From assembly GCF_008386395.1 (NCBI RefSeq), contig NZ_CP043761.1, forward strand, positions 1,798,001-1,862,000: a stretch of 64,000 bases of DNA. The letters run 5' to 3'. The notes below the pieces were generated by a model. It ran no database searches, was not told where the DNA came from, and worked only from the letters and a program-made list of their open reading frames with translations. The position numbers and the translations under genes were made by a program. This stretch comes from Paenibacillus sp. 37. GTDB taxonomy: Bacteria > Bacillota > Bacilli > Paenibacillales > Paenibacillaceae. Below, in pieces: positions 50,894-61,257 of this stretch (position 1 is the stretch's first letter; the number at the start of each line of letters is the position of its first letter).

Positions 50894-51613
50894 GTGGAAA
50901 AGACGATTAAAAGTGTACAGGATCTATATGATATGCTCGATGCGGACTTCAGATCTGCCAAGCAATTTTGGGAGCCTTTCTATGAGGATCGGAATAGACC
51001 AATCCCCTTTTTTCTAAACAAACCGGATGAGAATCTCGTAGCGCATATGAACGAAGGTGTGCTGGCAGGCGGCAAGGCACTGGAACTGGGTTGTGGCCCG
51101 GGCAGAAATGCGTTGTATCTGACCCGCCAAGGATATCAGGTAGATGCTTATGATCTTTCCGAGACAGCGATAGCCTGGGCTAAGGAAAGGGCTGCAGAAG
51201 AGCAACTGGACGTGCATTTTGAATGTCGCTCCGTGTTCGAACTGGCCCCGGAGCAAGAATATGATCTTGTCTACGACTCGGGTTGTCTGCACCATCTGTT
51301 ACCACATCAGCGTATTCCCTACATAGAGAGGGTCCACAATGCACTCCGGCCTGGAGGATACTTTGGAATGACTTGTTTTGCTCCTGGTTATGGCGATATT
51401 GGTGGGCCAGAGATCGTCATGAATGATTGGCAGGTGTATCAAGAGAAGTCGATGCGAGGCGGTCTTGCGTTCACGGAGGAGAAGCTTCGCTACATGTTGG
51501 AAGATGGCTTTGAATGTGTGGAGTTCCGTGCAATGAAGGCGATGGAGCAGCATGAACCGTGTTTTGGTGTACCTTTTCTGTGGGCCACGTTGTGGAGAAA
51601 GAAAAACTCGTAA
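50894..51613 (+). CDS. Class I SAM-dependent methyltransferase
   Basis: A 239-residue methyltransferase. The SAM motif ALELGCGPGRNALYL is near residue 60, with post-I motif VDAYDLSETAIAWA, motif II EYDLVYDSGCLHHL and RPGGYFGMTCFAPG following. It resembles thiopurine-type or small-molecule methyltransferases. The start is GTG 50894, since AAGGAGG is 9 bases away; GTG 50888 is too near. The substrate is unknown. An SDR gene follows 48 bases on. Confidence 0.85.
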   Translation: MEKTIKSVQDLYDMLDADFRSAKQFWEPFYEDRNRPIPFFLNKPDENLVAHMNEGVLAGGKALELGCGPGRNALYLTRQGYQVDAYDLSETAIAWAKERAAEEQLDVHFECRSVFELAPEQEYDLVYDSGCLHHLLPHQRIPYIERVHNALRPGGYFGMTCFAPGYGDIGGPEIVMNDWQVYQEKSMRGGLAFTEEKLRYMLEDGFECVEFRAMKAMEQHEPCFGVPFLWATLWRKKNS

Positions 51614-51661
51614 GAGCAGGGGAATAACATGCATTGAAAATAGAGGAGGAGTGGTATCGGA

Positions 51662-52426
51662 ATGGGAACAGAAACAGGAAGAAGACACTTTATCATTACA
51701 GGCACATCCAAAGGGATCGGTTTACAACTTGCAGAGTTATTATTGGCTAAGGGGGATTACGTTTACGGTATTTCACGCGGGGGTTCGGATCTGTTGGAAT
51801 CAGGGGAGGAATGGAGCGAGCGTTACCGTCATGTTCAGTATGATCTTGCCGACCTGAATGGGATCAATGATTTGATTACACGTGTATTGAGCCAAATTCC
51901 GTCTCAGGAAGCCGATTTCATTGGACTTATTAATAACGCAGCGATGCTGGAGCCTCTAAGACCTATCGATCAGTGCAGTGCGGCAGAGATAAGTCAAAGT
52001 CTCAACATCAGTCTAGCAGCACCAATGATATTAAGTTCATCTTTTATTCAACAAACAAATCACCTGTCCGCCAGACGTAAAATTGTTAATCTCTCATCGG
52101 GTTCGGGAAGTTATCCCGCGCCTTCAATGGCAGTGTACTGTACATCCAAGGCAGGTATGAACATGTTCACCCAATGCGTATCTCTGGAGCAAACGGGCCA
52201 ACAGAACCCTGTTGAGATTATTGCTTTTGATCCGGGGATGGTCGATACGGAATTACAGGCTGTTGCACGAGGCAAAAGTGCAGAGGAGTTCGCCCTTGCG
52301 GGTATGTTCAATCAAGTATATGAAGCAGGACAATTAAGATCGCCACGAGACGTAGCGATGCAGTTAATCGAGCGAATGGACGCACAGAGTGATGCAAGCC
52401 ATGTTATACACACTGTTGAGAGCTAA
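51662..52426 (+). CDS. Short-chain dehydrogenase/reductase, benzil-reductase-like
   Basis: A 254-residue NADP(H)-dependent oxidoreductase. The TGTSKGIGLQ dinucleotide motif is near residue 14, LINNAAMLEP near 95, the catalytic Ser in NLSSGSG near 140, and YCTSK (Tyr/Lys) near 158. FDPGMVDTELQ follows. The spacing and the FDPGMVDT block resemble YueD-type (S)-benzoin-forming benzil reductases. The ATG follows GAGGAGTGGTATCGGA. The physiological substrate is unknown. Confidence 0.8.
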   Translation: MGTETGRRHFIITGTSKGIGLQLAELLLAKGDYVYGISRGGSDLLESGEEWSERYRHVQYDLADLNGINDLITRVLSQIPSQEADFIGLINNAAMLEPLRPIDQCSAAEISQSLNISLAAPMILSSSFIQQTNHLSARRKIVNLSSGSGSYPAPSMAVYCTSKAGMNMFTQCVSLEQTGQQNPVEIIAFDPGMVDTELQAVARGKSAEEFALAGMFNQVYEAGQLRSPRDVAMQLIERMDAQSDASHVIHTVES

Positions 52427-52610
52427 TTGATATACGTGTTTCGGCTTGTTTTCTTTACGAAGTATGGTTACCTTTTGATATAAGCCCAACTTCCCTGTAC
52501 ACTGGAATCAGCGATCGAAAGAACGATTTGTAATGGTAAAGGTGATCCTGCAACAACGGAGTCTAATTACCTTATTCAACCTTAGAAGATCAGAAACGTG
52601 GTGAAGTCTC

Positions 52611-53300
52611 TTGTTTAAAATTATGCTCATTGAAGACGACGAGTCGTTATTCAGTGAAATCAAGGAACGTTTGTCCCAATGGTCGTATGACGTGTATGGT
52701 GTGCAGGACTTTGGCAAGGTATTGCAGGAGTACAGCGTAATTCAGCCGCAACTGGTTATTATTGATATTCAGTTACCCCAATATGACGGGTTCCATTGGT
52801 GCCGGATCATTCGTTCGCACTCCAATGTGCCGATTATCTTTTTGTCCTCACGGGATCATCCTGCGGATATGGTCATGTCCATGCATTTGGGTGCAGACGA
52901 TTTTATCCAGAAGCCTTTTCACTTCGATGTATTGATTGCCAAGATCCAAGCGACTTTGCGGAGGGTGTACAACTATAATACAGAGCATATTGAACTTCGA
53001 ACCTGGCGCGGTGCTGCTATTGAATATGTGAAAAATACACTGACCTGCGGGGATGAATCTGTTCTGTTAACCAAAAATGAGATGTTCATCCTTAAAGTGC
53101 TGGTCGAGCACAAAAATCAGATTGTTACTCGTGAGGAACTCATCCGGAGCTTGTGGGATCATGAGCATTTTGTGAGTGACAATACGCTGACGGTTAACGT
53201 TAATCGCTTACGGAAGAAACTTGAACCCATCGGCTTGGAGCGTTACATTGAAACCAAAGTAGGTCAGGGGTACATGGCAACGGAAGAGGCAGAAGCATGA
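52611..53300 (+). CDS. Bce-type OmpR-family response regulator
   Basis: A 229-residue regulator. The receiver has acidic residues E8-D10, phosphoacceptor D52 (IIDIQLP) and K101 (IQKPF). The C-terminal winged helix (LTKNEMFILKVLVEH, VSDNTLTVNVNRLRKKL) ends VGQGYMAT. It resembles BceR/YxdJ. The start is TTG with GGTGA about 8 bases upstream. It overlaps the kinase gene by 4 bases. The likely target is the ABC transporter downstream, which carries an inverted-repeat operator. Confidence 0.85.
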   Translation: MFKIMLIEDDESLFSEIKERLSQWSYDVYGVQDFGKVLQEYSVIQPQLVIIDIQLPQYDGFHWCRIIRSHSNVPIIFLSSRDHPADMVMSMHLGADDFIQKPFHFDVLIAKIQATLRRVYNYNTEHIELRTWRGAAIEYVKNTLTCGDESVLLTKNEMFILKVLVEHKNQIVTREELIRSLWDHEHFVSDNTLTVNVNRLRKKLEPIGLERYIETKVGQGYMATEEAEA

Positions 53301-54301
53301 TCGGAAAGTACATACGAGAAAGGGCTAGTTGGTTATGGCTACTGGTAAGCATGCAACTTATTATTTTATTGGTGGCCTACCTGGACTCGTCCATTCCATT
53401 CCAATCTGTGGGGTATATCGTAGGACTGAATGTGGTGGTATGTCTTGTTTTTATCTGGGCGAGATACCTGAAAGAGACCCGTTTCTATAAAAAATTGAGC
53501 ATCTGGGATCATAGCTATGATCTAAGAGAACTCGATATCGCCGAAAGTCCATATGAGCAGATTGTACATGAGGCGGTCAGTTCCCAGACACAGCGCTATC
53601 GTAAGGAGTCGTCACATCATTTTATCGCTCTGGAACAGGAGAAGGACGAGATGTTGTCCTGGATTCATGAGGTGAAGACCCCACTGACTGCGTTGCAACT
53701 GATGATCGAGCGCTTGCCAGATGACAAGTTACAGAGCCAAATGACATATGAATGGTTACGAATTCATCAGTTGCTGGATCAGCAGCTTCATCATAAGCGG
53801 ATTCCGTTTATGCATAATGATCTGTTCATCGAAGAGACGGAACTTGAACCGGTATTGAATAGCGAGATACGAGCGCTGAAATCGTGGTGCATTTCCAAAG
53901 GCATTGGCTTTGATGTGTCTTTAATGGTATCGTGTGTGCTCACAGACAGCAAATGGTTAGGTTTCATTCTCCGGCAATTGTTGAGCAATGCGGTGAAATA
54001 TAGCGATTCATCGGACATCCTCATTGAAAGTCGGGAACAGGATGGACACATCATACTCATGATTCAGGATCACGGGCGAGGGGTTGAGACTCAAGATCTG
54101 CCGCGTATATTTGATAAAGGATTTACGTCCACCCGAGGCAGAATGGATGGGGCGGCTACCGGGATGGGACTATATTTGGTTCGTCAAGTGGTCCAGACGC
54201 TTCATATGAACATTCATGTAGAATCTTCTCTTGGCGAGGGCACAATCGTCACACTTACTTTTCCACGAAAAAACGACATGGTGCATCTTGCAGGCGTGTG
54301 A
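53297..54301 (+). CDS. Bce-type sensor histidine kinase
   Basis: A 334-residue intramembrane-sensing kinase. Two membrane helices (about 11-30 and 38-56) are separated by only about eight residues, so there is no extracellular sensor domain. The phosphoacceptor H124 lies in SWIHEVKTPLTAL. The ATP-binding region shows QLLSNAVKYS, MIQDHGRGV and GMGLYLVRQV. Kinases of this class are activated by their partner BceAB-type transporter when it meets a peptide antibiotic. The stop codon lies inside the operator dyad of the transporter. Confidence 0.85.
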   Translation: MIGKYIRERASWLWLLVSMQLIILLVAYLDSSIPFQSVGYIVGLNVVVCLVFIWARYLKETRFYKKLSIWDHSYDLRELDIAESPYEQIVHEAVSSQTQRYRKESSHHFIALEQEKDEMLSWIHEVKTPLTALQLMIERLPDDKLQSQMTYEWLRIHQLLDQQLHHKRIPFMHNDLFIEETELEPVLNSEIRALKSWCISKGIGFDVSLMVSCVLTDSKWLGFILRQLLSNAVKYSDSSDILIESREQDGHIILMIQDHGRGVETQDLPRIFDKGFTSTRGRMDGAATGMGLYLVRQVVQTLHMNIHVESSLGEGTIVTLTFPRKNDMVHLAGV

Positions 54302-54314
54302 CAACAATGTCACA
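54297..54314 (+). promoter_or_regulatory. BceR-like operator
   Basis: TGTGACAACAATGTCACA is a perfect 7-base inverted repeat with a 4-base spacer. It closely fits the TNACA-N4-TGTAA pattern of BceR-type regulators. It overlaps the kinase stop codon. A TATGAT -10 box at 54366-54371 with no good -35 lies downstream, as expected for an activated promoter. Confidence 0.7.
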
Positions 54315-54417
54315 TGCTTTTTGGTTTTGTTCGGTGAATCACACGATAACACTGCACATTCCGCCTATGATATAGACATGAGCATTTTGCACAAGATCTA
54401 AGAGGAGTGAGTGGGAT

Positions 54418-55173
54418 ATGTGGATACTGGAAGCCAAAAAAATTCATAAAGTCTATGGCAATAAACTGAATAAACAGGAAGTGCTGAAGGGGATTGATCT
54501 TGGGGTAAGCAAGGGAGAGTTTGTAGGTATTATGGGGCCTTCGGGTTCAGGCAAAACGACACTCCTTAACGTACTTTCCTCCATCGATCGGGTGAGCCAG
54601 GGCACGATTGATATTGAGGGCAAGGAATTCACCGGAATGAAGGAGAAACAGCTGGCTGAGTTCCGCAAACATCATCTGGGCTTTATTTTTCAGGAATATA
54701 ATCTGCTGGATACGCTGACGGTAAAGGAAAATGTATTATTGCCGCTCTCGATCACCAGCATTCCAAAGCAGGAGGCGCACTGGAAGTTTGAACAGATCGC
54801 CCGTGAACTGGGAATCTACGAATTGAAAGACAAGTATCCATCTGAGATTTCAGGGGGTCAGAAGCAGCGGACTTCGGCAGCAAGGGCATTTGTCCACGAG
54901 CCAAGTATCATTTTTGCGGATGAGCCGACAGGAGCGTTGGATTCCAAGTCCGCTTCGGATCTGCTCGGCAAGTTAAGTGATATGAACAGCGCACGAAAGG
55001 CGACTATTATTATGGTTACCCATGATCCGGTTGCCGCAAGTTATTGCAGCAGAGTGATCTTTATTCGAGACGGTCAGATCTACACCCAGTTGAATAAAGG
55101 AGACGAGTCACGGCAATCGTTCTTCAACGATATTATCAAAACCCAGGGCGTATTGGGTGGTGTGCAGCAATGA
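54418..55173 (+). CDS. BceA-like ABC transporter ATP-binding protein
   Basis: A 251-residue ATPase. Walker [11 protein letters not shown] is near residue 40, the Q-loop [12 protein letters not shown] near 90, the signature [16 protein letters not shown] near 145, Walker [14 protein letters not shown] near 165 and the switch histidine in MVTHDPVAA. It fits the MacB/LolD-like family that powers BceB permeases. The ATG is preceded by AGGAGTGAGTGGGAT. It overlaps the permease by 4 bases. The complex should protect against cell-wall-active peptides. Confidence 0.9.
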   Translation: MWILEAKKIHKVYGNKLNKQEVLKGIDLGVSKGEFVGIMGPSGSGKTTLLNVLSSIDRVSQGTIDIEGKEFTGMKEKQLAEFRKHHLGFIFQEYNLLDTLTVKENVLLPLSITSIPKQEAHWKFEQIARELGIYELKDKYPSEISGGQKQRTSAARAFVHEPSIIFADEPTGALDSKSASDLLGKLSDMNSARKATIIMVTHDPVAASYCSRVIFIRDGQIYTQLNKGDESRQSFFNDIIKTQGVLGGVQQ

Positions 55174-57095
55174 GCTTGAATTATATTATCTTCCGTAATC
55201 TCAGGAAAAATCTGAAGAATTATTATCTCTATGTTTTTGCGCTTGTGTTCAGTGTGGCCTTATATTTTTCCTTTGTGACGTTACAGTATGATCCTTCCAT
55301 GGATGAGGTAGCTGCTTCAACGAAAGGTGCGGCGGCTATAGGCGCATCTTCGGTACTGTTAATCGTCATTGTCGGTATCTTTTTGCTCTATGCCAATACG
55401 ATCTTTATCAAGCGGCGTAGCAAAGAAATTGGATTATTTCAATTGATCGGACTGACGAAAGGCAGAATTTTTGGTATTTTGAGTGCGGAGAACAGTATTC
55501 TCTATTTTGGCTCCATGGCCATCGGTGTGTTGATTGGGTTCCTTGCGTCCAAGCTGGTATTGATGATATTGTTCAAAATTCTCAGTGTGGACGCGATTAC
55601 GAAACTGTACTTCTCTCCGATGGCACTGATGCAAACGGTGATTGTCTTTACGATAATGTATTTGCTTATCATGCTGATGAACTACATTTTTATCAAGAGA
55701 CAGAGCATTCTCTCACTCTTTCGGGTGTCTGCCACTTCGGAGCAGCAGGTGCAGAAGATGTCTGTCGGACAGATGATTGTTGGCGTCTTGGGCATTGCTC
55801 TGATTGTGTATGGATACTTCATGTCTGCACGGCTGTTTAGCGGTGAGGCAATGGATATGCAGCAGTTGATGTATACAATGATCCTGATTCTCTTCTCGGT
55901 CATACTGGGCACATACTTGTTCTATAAGGGTTCGGTAAGTTTTATTTTTAATCTGATTCGCAAAAGCAAAAACGGCTACCTTACCATTCATGAGGTGTTG
56001 TCTTTATCTTCAATCATGTTCCGCATGAAATCTAATGCCTTGCTGCTCACGATTATTACAACCGTGTCGGCGCTTGCTATTGGCATGCTGTCACTCAGTT
56101 ACATTTCGTATTATTCGGCAGAGGTGCAGGCGAAGGAAAGCTTGCCGGAGGATTTCTCTTTTGCTCAGGCGGATGTGAAAAATCGCTTTGTGACGGAGTT
56201 GGAACACAAACAGATTCCATATGAAGAGAAGCACAGACAGCCCATTTACATTGAAATTGATGCTCATAAAGTGATGGATGCGTCCATGACGGAACAGTAC
56301 CTGTTCAGTAGTGTGCTGAGTGACAACATGGTAGATAACATTGATTTACAAGCGGGTGAAGTGGTCTTCATGGGATATGGGAATGCCATTCAGCAGTTAA
56401 TTTTCATTAAGGAGAAAGGTCCAATCGTCTTGCAGGGGTTGAAACATAGGCTGGCACAACAACTGATCGGAACAACCAAACGTGGAGTCCTTCCCGCGTA
56501 TTATTCTCGGGGCACGCCTGTGGCTGTAGTAGATGAAACGGTATACCAGCAACTGCGGCAGGATATCGATCCCGAGCTGCAAAAATCCGAGTGGGCTGAC
56601 TACTATGGTGTACGTATTCTAAACGAGGGGCAGGCTGAAGAGGCATATACCGTATATAAGGAGCTGCAGTTGGAAGCACCGAGCTTCTCCCAGATTGAGT
56701 TCAGAAATAACCAACGTAACAATATGGGCTTGATTATGTTCATTGTTGGTTTCCTTGGTTTAACGTTCTTGATTACATCGGGATGTATCCTGTACTTTAA
56801 ACAAATGAATGAGAGTGAAGAGGAGAAGGGTAATTATACCACTCTTCGTAAACTTGGATTTACACAAAGCAATCTGTTGCGCGGAATTCAGATCAAGCAG
56901 TTGTTTAACTTTGGTATTCCGCTTGTGGTGGGATTGAGTCATAGTTACTTTGCCGTGAAATCAGGTTGGTTTTTCTTTGGTACGGAGCTGGCGACACCTA
57001 CGGTCATTGTCATGATAGTCTATACATTGTTATATTCGATTTTTGGTCTGTTGTCTGTGTGGTACTATAAACGGGTGATTAAGGAAGCTTTATAG
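55170..57095 (+). CDS. BceB-like ABC transporter permease
   Basis: A 641-residue permease with ten predicted membrane helices. The first FtsX-like part ([16 protein letters not shown] to [21 protein letters not shown]) carries the [10 protein letters not shown] coupling motif. A large extracellular domain of about 200 residues lies between helices 7 and 8 (about residues 320-510), and the C-terminal FtsX part ends the protein. This topology is typical of BceB, VraG and PsdB. With the kinase it should sense the antibiotic-target complex and remove it. The substrate is unknown; bacitracin-like or lantibiotic peptides are likely. Confidence 0.9.
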   Translation: MSLNYIIFRNLRKNLKNYYLYVFALVFSVALYFSFVTLQYDPSMDEVAASTKGAAAIGASSVLLIVIVGIFLLYANTIFIKRRSKEIGLFQLIGLTKGRIFGILSAENSILYFGSMAIGVLIGFLASKLVLMILFKILSVDAITKLYFSPMALMQTVIVFTIMYLLIMLMNYIFIKRQSILSLFRVSATSEQQVQKMSVGQMIVGVLGIALIVYGYFMSARLFSGEAMDMQQLMYTMILILFSVILGTYLFYKGSVSFIFNLIRKSKNGYLTIHEVLSLSSIMFRMKSNALLLTIITTVSALAIGMLSLSYISYYSAEVQAKESLPEDFSFAQADVKNRFVTELEHKQIPYEEKHRQPIYIEIDAHKVMDASMTEQYLFSSVLSDNMVDNIDLQAGEVVFMGYGNAIQQLIFIKEKGPIVLQGLKHRLAQQLIGTTKRGVLPAYYSRGTPVAVVDETVYQQLRQDIDPELQKSEWADYYGVRILNEGQAEEAYTVYKELQLEAPSFSQIEFRNNQRNNMGLIMFIVGFLGLTFLITSGCILYFKQMNESEEEKGNYTTLRKLGFTQSNLLRGIQIKQLFNFGIPLVVGLSHSYFAVKSGWFFFGTELATPTVIVMIVYTLLYSIFGLLSVWYYKRVIKEAL

Positions 57096-57169
57096 AATTG
57101 GGTCGAAATGATGATAGAGTCCATGCTTCTGATTGATGTAAAACGGTGAAACGAGGGGAGTGGAGTAGC

Positions 57170-57715
57170 GTGCCTGGAATCTTATATGCCTCGAAGAAAG
57201 AATTAAGTGAGACGATTCGACGCACCTATGTATTGTTTGAGGGTGAATTCACTGACATCCATGACAGTGATAAAGATAAGTGGGTTGAAGGTGTAGATAA
57301 GACTCCTGCCCAGATGATCGCCTACCAGTTAGGATGGATGAACATGGTGAGGGACTGGGAGCGCAATGAACAGTTGGGACTTGAAAGTCATATGCCGGCA
57401 CCAGGATATAAATGGAACCAATTAGGGTCGTTAAATGAATCATTTTACGAAAAATATTCAAGTTATACGCTGGAGGAGCTGCGCTCTTTGTTCCGGGAGA
57501 CAGAACAACAATGGCAGAATTGGATTGACTCACTGAGTGAGGAGGAATTATTTGTGCAAGGGATGAGACAGTGGACGGGTACCAAACCCGGATGGGCTAT
57601 GGTGAAGTGGATCCAGATTAATTCGGTAGCCCCTTTTAAATCTTTTCGTACCCGAATTCGTAAATGGAAAAAAGGTCAGTTAGCCAAAATGGATGAGAGG
57701 AGTGGAGATATCTAA
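57170..57715 (+). CDS. ClbS/DfsB family four-helix bundle protein
   Basis: A 181-residue protein of the DinB-like ClbS/DfsB family: PGILYASKKELSETI, KTPAQMIAYQLGWMNMVRDWE, MPAPGYKWNQLGSL, LFVQGMRQWTGTKPGWAMVKWIQINSVAPFKSFRTRIRKWKK. ClbS in E. coli hydrolyses the cyclopropane of colibactin to protect the producer; other members have unknown roles. GTG 57170 has GGGGAG 9 bases upstream. Its stop overlaps the pgsA start by one base. Confidence 0.85.
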   Translation: MPGILYASKKELSETIRRTYVLFEGEFTDIHDSDKDKWVEGVDKTPAQMIAYQLGWMNMVRDWERNEQLGLESHMPAPGYKWNQLGSLNESFYEKYSSYTLEELRSLFRETEQQWQNWIDSLSEEELFVQGMRQWTGTKPGWAMVKWIQINSVAPFKSFRTRIRKWKKGQLAKMDERSGDI

Positions 57716-58254
57716 TGAACCTGGCAAATAAAATCACGTTGGCTAGAATCGCGTTGATTCCATTGTTTATGATCTGTTTTATCAATCAGCAAAGCGTGAT
57801 GATTGCACTAATTATATTTGCGGTAGCGGCAGGTACGGATAAATTAGATGGATATGTGGCAAGAAAATATAATCAGATCACGAATCTGGGAAAGTTGCTT
57901 GATCCACTGGCGGATAAACTGTTGATTGCGGTAGCGCTGGTCATGATGGTTCAGGAGAATATGATCAGTTCATGGATTGCTGTAATCATTATAGGACGTG
58001 AAATTGTAATTACTGCATTGCGAATGGTAGCAACAGAGCAGGGCATTGCTCTTGCAGCGGATCGATATGGAAAAATCAAAATGGTGCTTCAGGTGGCAGC
58101 GATCATGGCCATTTTGTTGAACAATGTTCCGTTTAGTTTGCTGACTGAGGTGCGAGTTGATGTGATTTTATTGTGGCTGGCAGCAGGAGTTACGCTGTTA
58201 TCGGGATTGAATTATATTCTAGTAAACTATAAGTTGCTACAGACAGGAAGATAG
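57715..58254 (+). CDS. pgsA: CDP-diacylglycerol-glycerol-3-phosphate 3-phosphatidyltransferase
   Basis: A 179-residue membrane enzyme of phosphatidylglycerol synthesis. The CDP-alcohol phosphotransferase motif DG(x)2AR(x)8G(x)3D(x)3D is complete (D45, G46, A49, R50, G59, D63, D67). Helices flank it, and PLADKLLIAVALVMMV and IAVIIIGREIVITALRMVA follow as in PgsA. The TAATG junction couples it to the ClbS-like gene. Most genomes keep pgsA elsewhere too, so this may be a second copy. A terminator follows. Confidence 0.85.
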   Translation: MNLANKITLARIALIPLFMICFINQQSVMIALIIFAVAAGTDKLDGYVARKYNQITNLGKLLDPLADKLLIAVALVMMVQENMISSWIAVIIIGREIVITALRMVATEQGIALAADRYGKIKMVLQVAAIMAILLNNVPFSLLTEVRVDVILLWLAAGVTLLSGLNYILVNYKLLQTGR

Positions 58255-58293
58255 AAAGCGTCGATTGGATCATGGCTTCACAGTGCGAATGGT

Positions 58294-58331
58294 ACCCTGC
58301 AATCAATTCAACGTGCAGGGTTTGTTTGTCG
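58294..58331 (+). terminator. Intrinsic terminator after pgsA
   Basis: ACCCTGCA and TGCAGGGT pair across 12 bases and are followed by TTGTTTGT. Confidence 0.8.
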
Positions 58332-58451
58332 TTTGTTTCTGTTCAAAAATATGTGGGGCATAGTCATGGTTCCTTGTATACTTAGAGTATCTGAATGTAC
58401 ATATAATGAATCGGAAAAAAGTGCACCATGGTGCTGATTCGGGAGGATCTC

Positions 58452-61121
58452 ATGCAACAGGAACATACCGCTGGTCTCCACGGGGACTGGCTTCAATTTA
58501 TGATTTTATCAACCAAACTGGAACTTCCGCCCTTACCAGCAGATACAATGGACCGTCCACGGCTAAGTTTGCAACGCAAAGAATTGTTCCAATCCAAAGT
58601 CACTTTGTTGACTGCCCCGGCGGGTTCAGGAAAATCAACACTGTTGGGCAGCTGGGTGAGAAGTGAAGCTGTTCAAGCAGCCTGTGTCTGCCTGGATGAT
58701 AAAGATCAGGACCCGCTTCCGTTTTGGCTCTACATTATTCATGCACTGAATCGAGTGATTAAGGAACTCTGCGGTGATGTACTGCCACATTTTTTGCAAC
58801 GGTACCCGATAGACCCCAGGTCAGCATTGATATTATTGTTGAACCGTGTTGCCCAGACCAATCAACATACGCTGCTTATTCTGGATGACTATCACGCAGT
58901 AACCCAGCCGGAGATTCATGAACAGATGCAATACTTTATTGAAAATCTCCCCCTATCCATTCATCTAGTCCTGTCTAGTCGAACATATCCTCCATTCAAG
59001 CTTGAAAAGCTGCGTCTGAGAGGTGAATTGAAGCAATTTACGCTTCTGGAACTGGCATTTACGCCAGAAGAGGGCATTGAATTTTGCCAACAGATTATGC
59101 AATTGGATATTGCCGGGGGAGATGCGCGTGGTTGGGTACAGCAGACGGAGGGGTGGGCTGCCGGATTGAAGCTGCTTGCTTTATCTCACGCATGGGGTGG
59201 AAACGCGTTGGTCAGCCCTATGAATTCGGTATCGTCACCTCTCTCGCGTGAAGATCATGGACCTACTGGCGAGAGGACGATTTCAGATTACCTGCTTGAA
59301 GAGGTATTCCAGCGTCAGTCACCGGAAATGCAGCAATTTCTGCTCCGGACAGCGATCACGAGAAGAATGAACAGCAGTTTATGTCAGGTATTAAGTGATA
59401 TGCAGGAAGCTCCACAATTGTTAATGCAACTGGAGAAGGAACATCTTTTTCTTGTTCCACTTGATCGGGAAGCGCACTGGTATCGTTATCATCATTTGTT
59501 CTCTGCATTTCTAAAGCGTGAACTGGATCGTCGTGGTACTGAACAAGTAAATGAATTACATGCTCTTGCTGCACTTTGGTATGAACAACGGGGATACCCG
59601 GCAGAAGCGTTGGATCATTATATTCTCGGTCAGCACATGCAGGATGCAGCGAGACTGCTGGAAGAGTTGTTTGCCCATTTTATTATGGGAGAGTGGTGGA
59701 CGCTCCGGCGATACTTTGATGTTGTGCCACTGGAGATCGTGAAATCACGTCCCAAATTATATATGTCCTACCTGTTCCTTGTTGCACGTGAAATGCCTTA
59801 TGGACAGATGGTGAAGCAGCTTGATGAACTGGAACAAGTGATCCGGGTGCATCTTCAAGGGCGGCTGGAACCTGAGATCATCGGTTATTTGTTGCAAGTT
59901 ATATGTGTGATGCGAGCATACATGGCCTATTTGAATAGAGATTTAGATGGGCTGGCTCATTATTTGGTGTCCTACATTGATCAGGGCTATCCTGATGATA
60001 TTGCCTTTCAGTATATGGACTATGATCGGAGAGAGAGTATGCGCCTGCGCAGCTTCCATGGCGTTAATGGCTACTTGAGGCGTGGGGAAGCTTGCTTCGG
60101 AGCGATTACGGAACGTTGGTATGCTGAACATGCCTATGTAACGTCCTACTATGGTGTTGGATATGGTGAGATTTTAATGGAGCAAAATCAAATTGCAGAA
60201 GCGGTCAGATATGCGGACCGAGCGCTTGAAGTGGCTTTGCAGATCAAGGTGGCTGCGTTGCTTGTTCCAGCTTATGTACTCAAAGCCAGACTTGAACTTA
60301 CACTGGGTCGACCTGAAGAAGGCTTGAAACTGCTTCAGCAGGTCTCAGGATTATTATCTGTGAAGGATATGGAGTACTGGCAGCCAGCACTGGAAGCACA
60401 TCAATACCGAATTTTAATTGAAATGAGTCCGGTGGCATCGGCCCAAACCATTCTGGCTAAGTCTGCAAACGAAGGAGATGTGGCTGCTGAGATCAGCTGT
60501 GATCAGATTTTCCATTCCATGATTCGCATACGTGCGATGATCGTACTTGAACAGTACGATCATGCACGAGAGGAACTGAGACGAATCCGTAAAAAGGCTG
60601 AAGAACGGGACTGGCTCACTGAACAGGTAGAGTGTGCTCTGCTAGAGTCAATCATGCTGCACAAGCAGGGATTCACAGATGCCGGTGTTGTAGCGTTATC
60701 CCGTGCTCTGGTGCTGGGAGGACCCGAAGGATATATTCGTTCATTTGTTGCTGAAGGTGAACAGATGAAACAGTTGCTGCAGGACTATCTCTATCTGCGT
60801 CGTACAAAGGCGATACATGATGATGGTGTGAAAATGGCTTATGTGAAGCAGCTATTATCTGCTTTTGCAAGAAACAAACGATTGAGAGGCCTCTCATCTG
60901 CAGGAGAGGCCGAGCTGGATACAAAGGAAGTGGGACTCAGCCCGATGGAGCAAAAAATATTTGGTCACATCGCTGAGGGCCTGACCAGCAAACAGATTGC
61001 TGCCGAGTTTGGCATCTCACCCGGAACTGTTAATACACACATTCGCCGAGTGTTTGCAAAGCTGGGTGCGAGCAGTCGTACTCATGCTGTACAAATCGCG
61101 GAGCAGCGGGGATTGTTATGA
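58452..61121 (+). CDS. MalT-like LuxR-family regulator (LAL)
   Basis: An 889-residue ATP-dependent activator. Walker A APAGSGKST is at residues 55-63, and Walker B LLILDDYHAV near 150. The middle is a long helical repeat region (TPR-like), where ligands usually bind. The C-terminal LuxR helix-turn-helix is LSPMEQKIFGHIAEGLTSKQIAAEFGIS, then TVNTHIRRVFAKLG. ATG 58452 has GGGAGG 5 bases upstream. TATAAT lies at 58402-58407. It lies directly before the SLH-LRR gene on the same strand, making that gene a likely target. Confidence 0.85.
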   Translation: MQQEHTAGLHGDWLQFMILSTKLELPPLPADTMDRPRLSLQRKELFQSKVTLLTAPAGSGKSTLLGSWVRSEAVQAACVCLDDKDQDPLPFWLYIIHALNRVIKELCGDVLPHFLQRYPIDPRSALILLLNRVAQTNQHTLLILDDYHAVTQPEIHEQMQYFIENLPLSIHLVLSSRTYPPFKLEKLRLRGELKQFTLLELAFTPEEGIEFCQQIMQLDIAGGDARGWVQQTEGWAAGLKLLALSHAWGGNALVSPMNSVSSPLSREDHGPTGERTISDYLLEEVFQRQSPEMQQFLLRTAITRRMNSSLCQVLSDMQEAPQLLMQLEKEHLFLVPLDREAHWYRYHHLFSAFLKRELDRRGTEQVNELHALAALWYEQRGYPAEALDHYILGQHMQDAARLLEELFAHFIMGEWWTLRRYFDVVPLEIVKSRPKLYMSYLFLVAREMPYGQMVKQLDELEQVIRVHLQGRLEPEIIGYLLQVICVMRAYMAYLNRDLDGLAHYLVSYIDQGYPDDIAFQYMDYDRRESMRLRSFHGVNGYLRRGEACFGAITERWYAEHAYVTSYYGVGYGEILMEQNQIAEAVRYADRALEVALQIKVAALLVPAYVLKARLELTLGRPEEGLKLLQQVSGLLSVKDMEYWQPALEAHQYRILIEMSPVASAQTILAKSANEGDVAAEISCDQIFHSMIRIRAMIVLEQYDHAREELRRIRKKAEERDWLTEQVECALLESIMLHKQGFTDAGVVALSRALVLGGPEGYIRSFVAEGEQMKQLLQDYLYLRRTKAIHDDGVKMAYVKQLLSAFARNKRLRGLSSAGEAELDTKEVGLSPMEQKIFGHIAEGLTSKQIAAEFGISPGTVNTHIRRVFAKLGASSRTHAVQIAEQRGLL

Positions 61122-61257
61122 TTTTGTGAAACAGTGTCTACTCTTTTGTAGACTGTTTTCAAGCAAAGGTCTCTCCTACAATGAAGATAATTAAATAACT
61201 CTGACGAGTCTTTGCTGACACCAGGGTTTATGTTCATGTGGGAGGTAGCGTTAAAAA

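Noticed and set aside
52511..52540. Possible third copy of the intergenic repeat (CAGCGATCGAAAG)
   Set aside because: Only the first 13 bases resemble it; the CGTAGTG core is missing.
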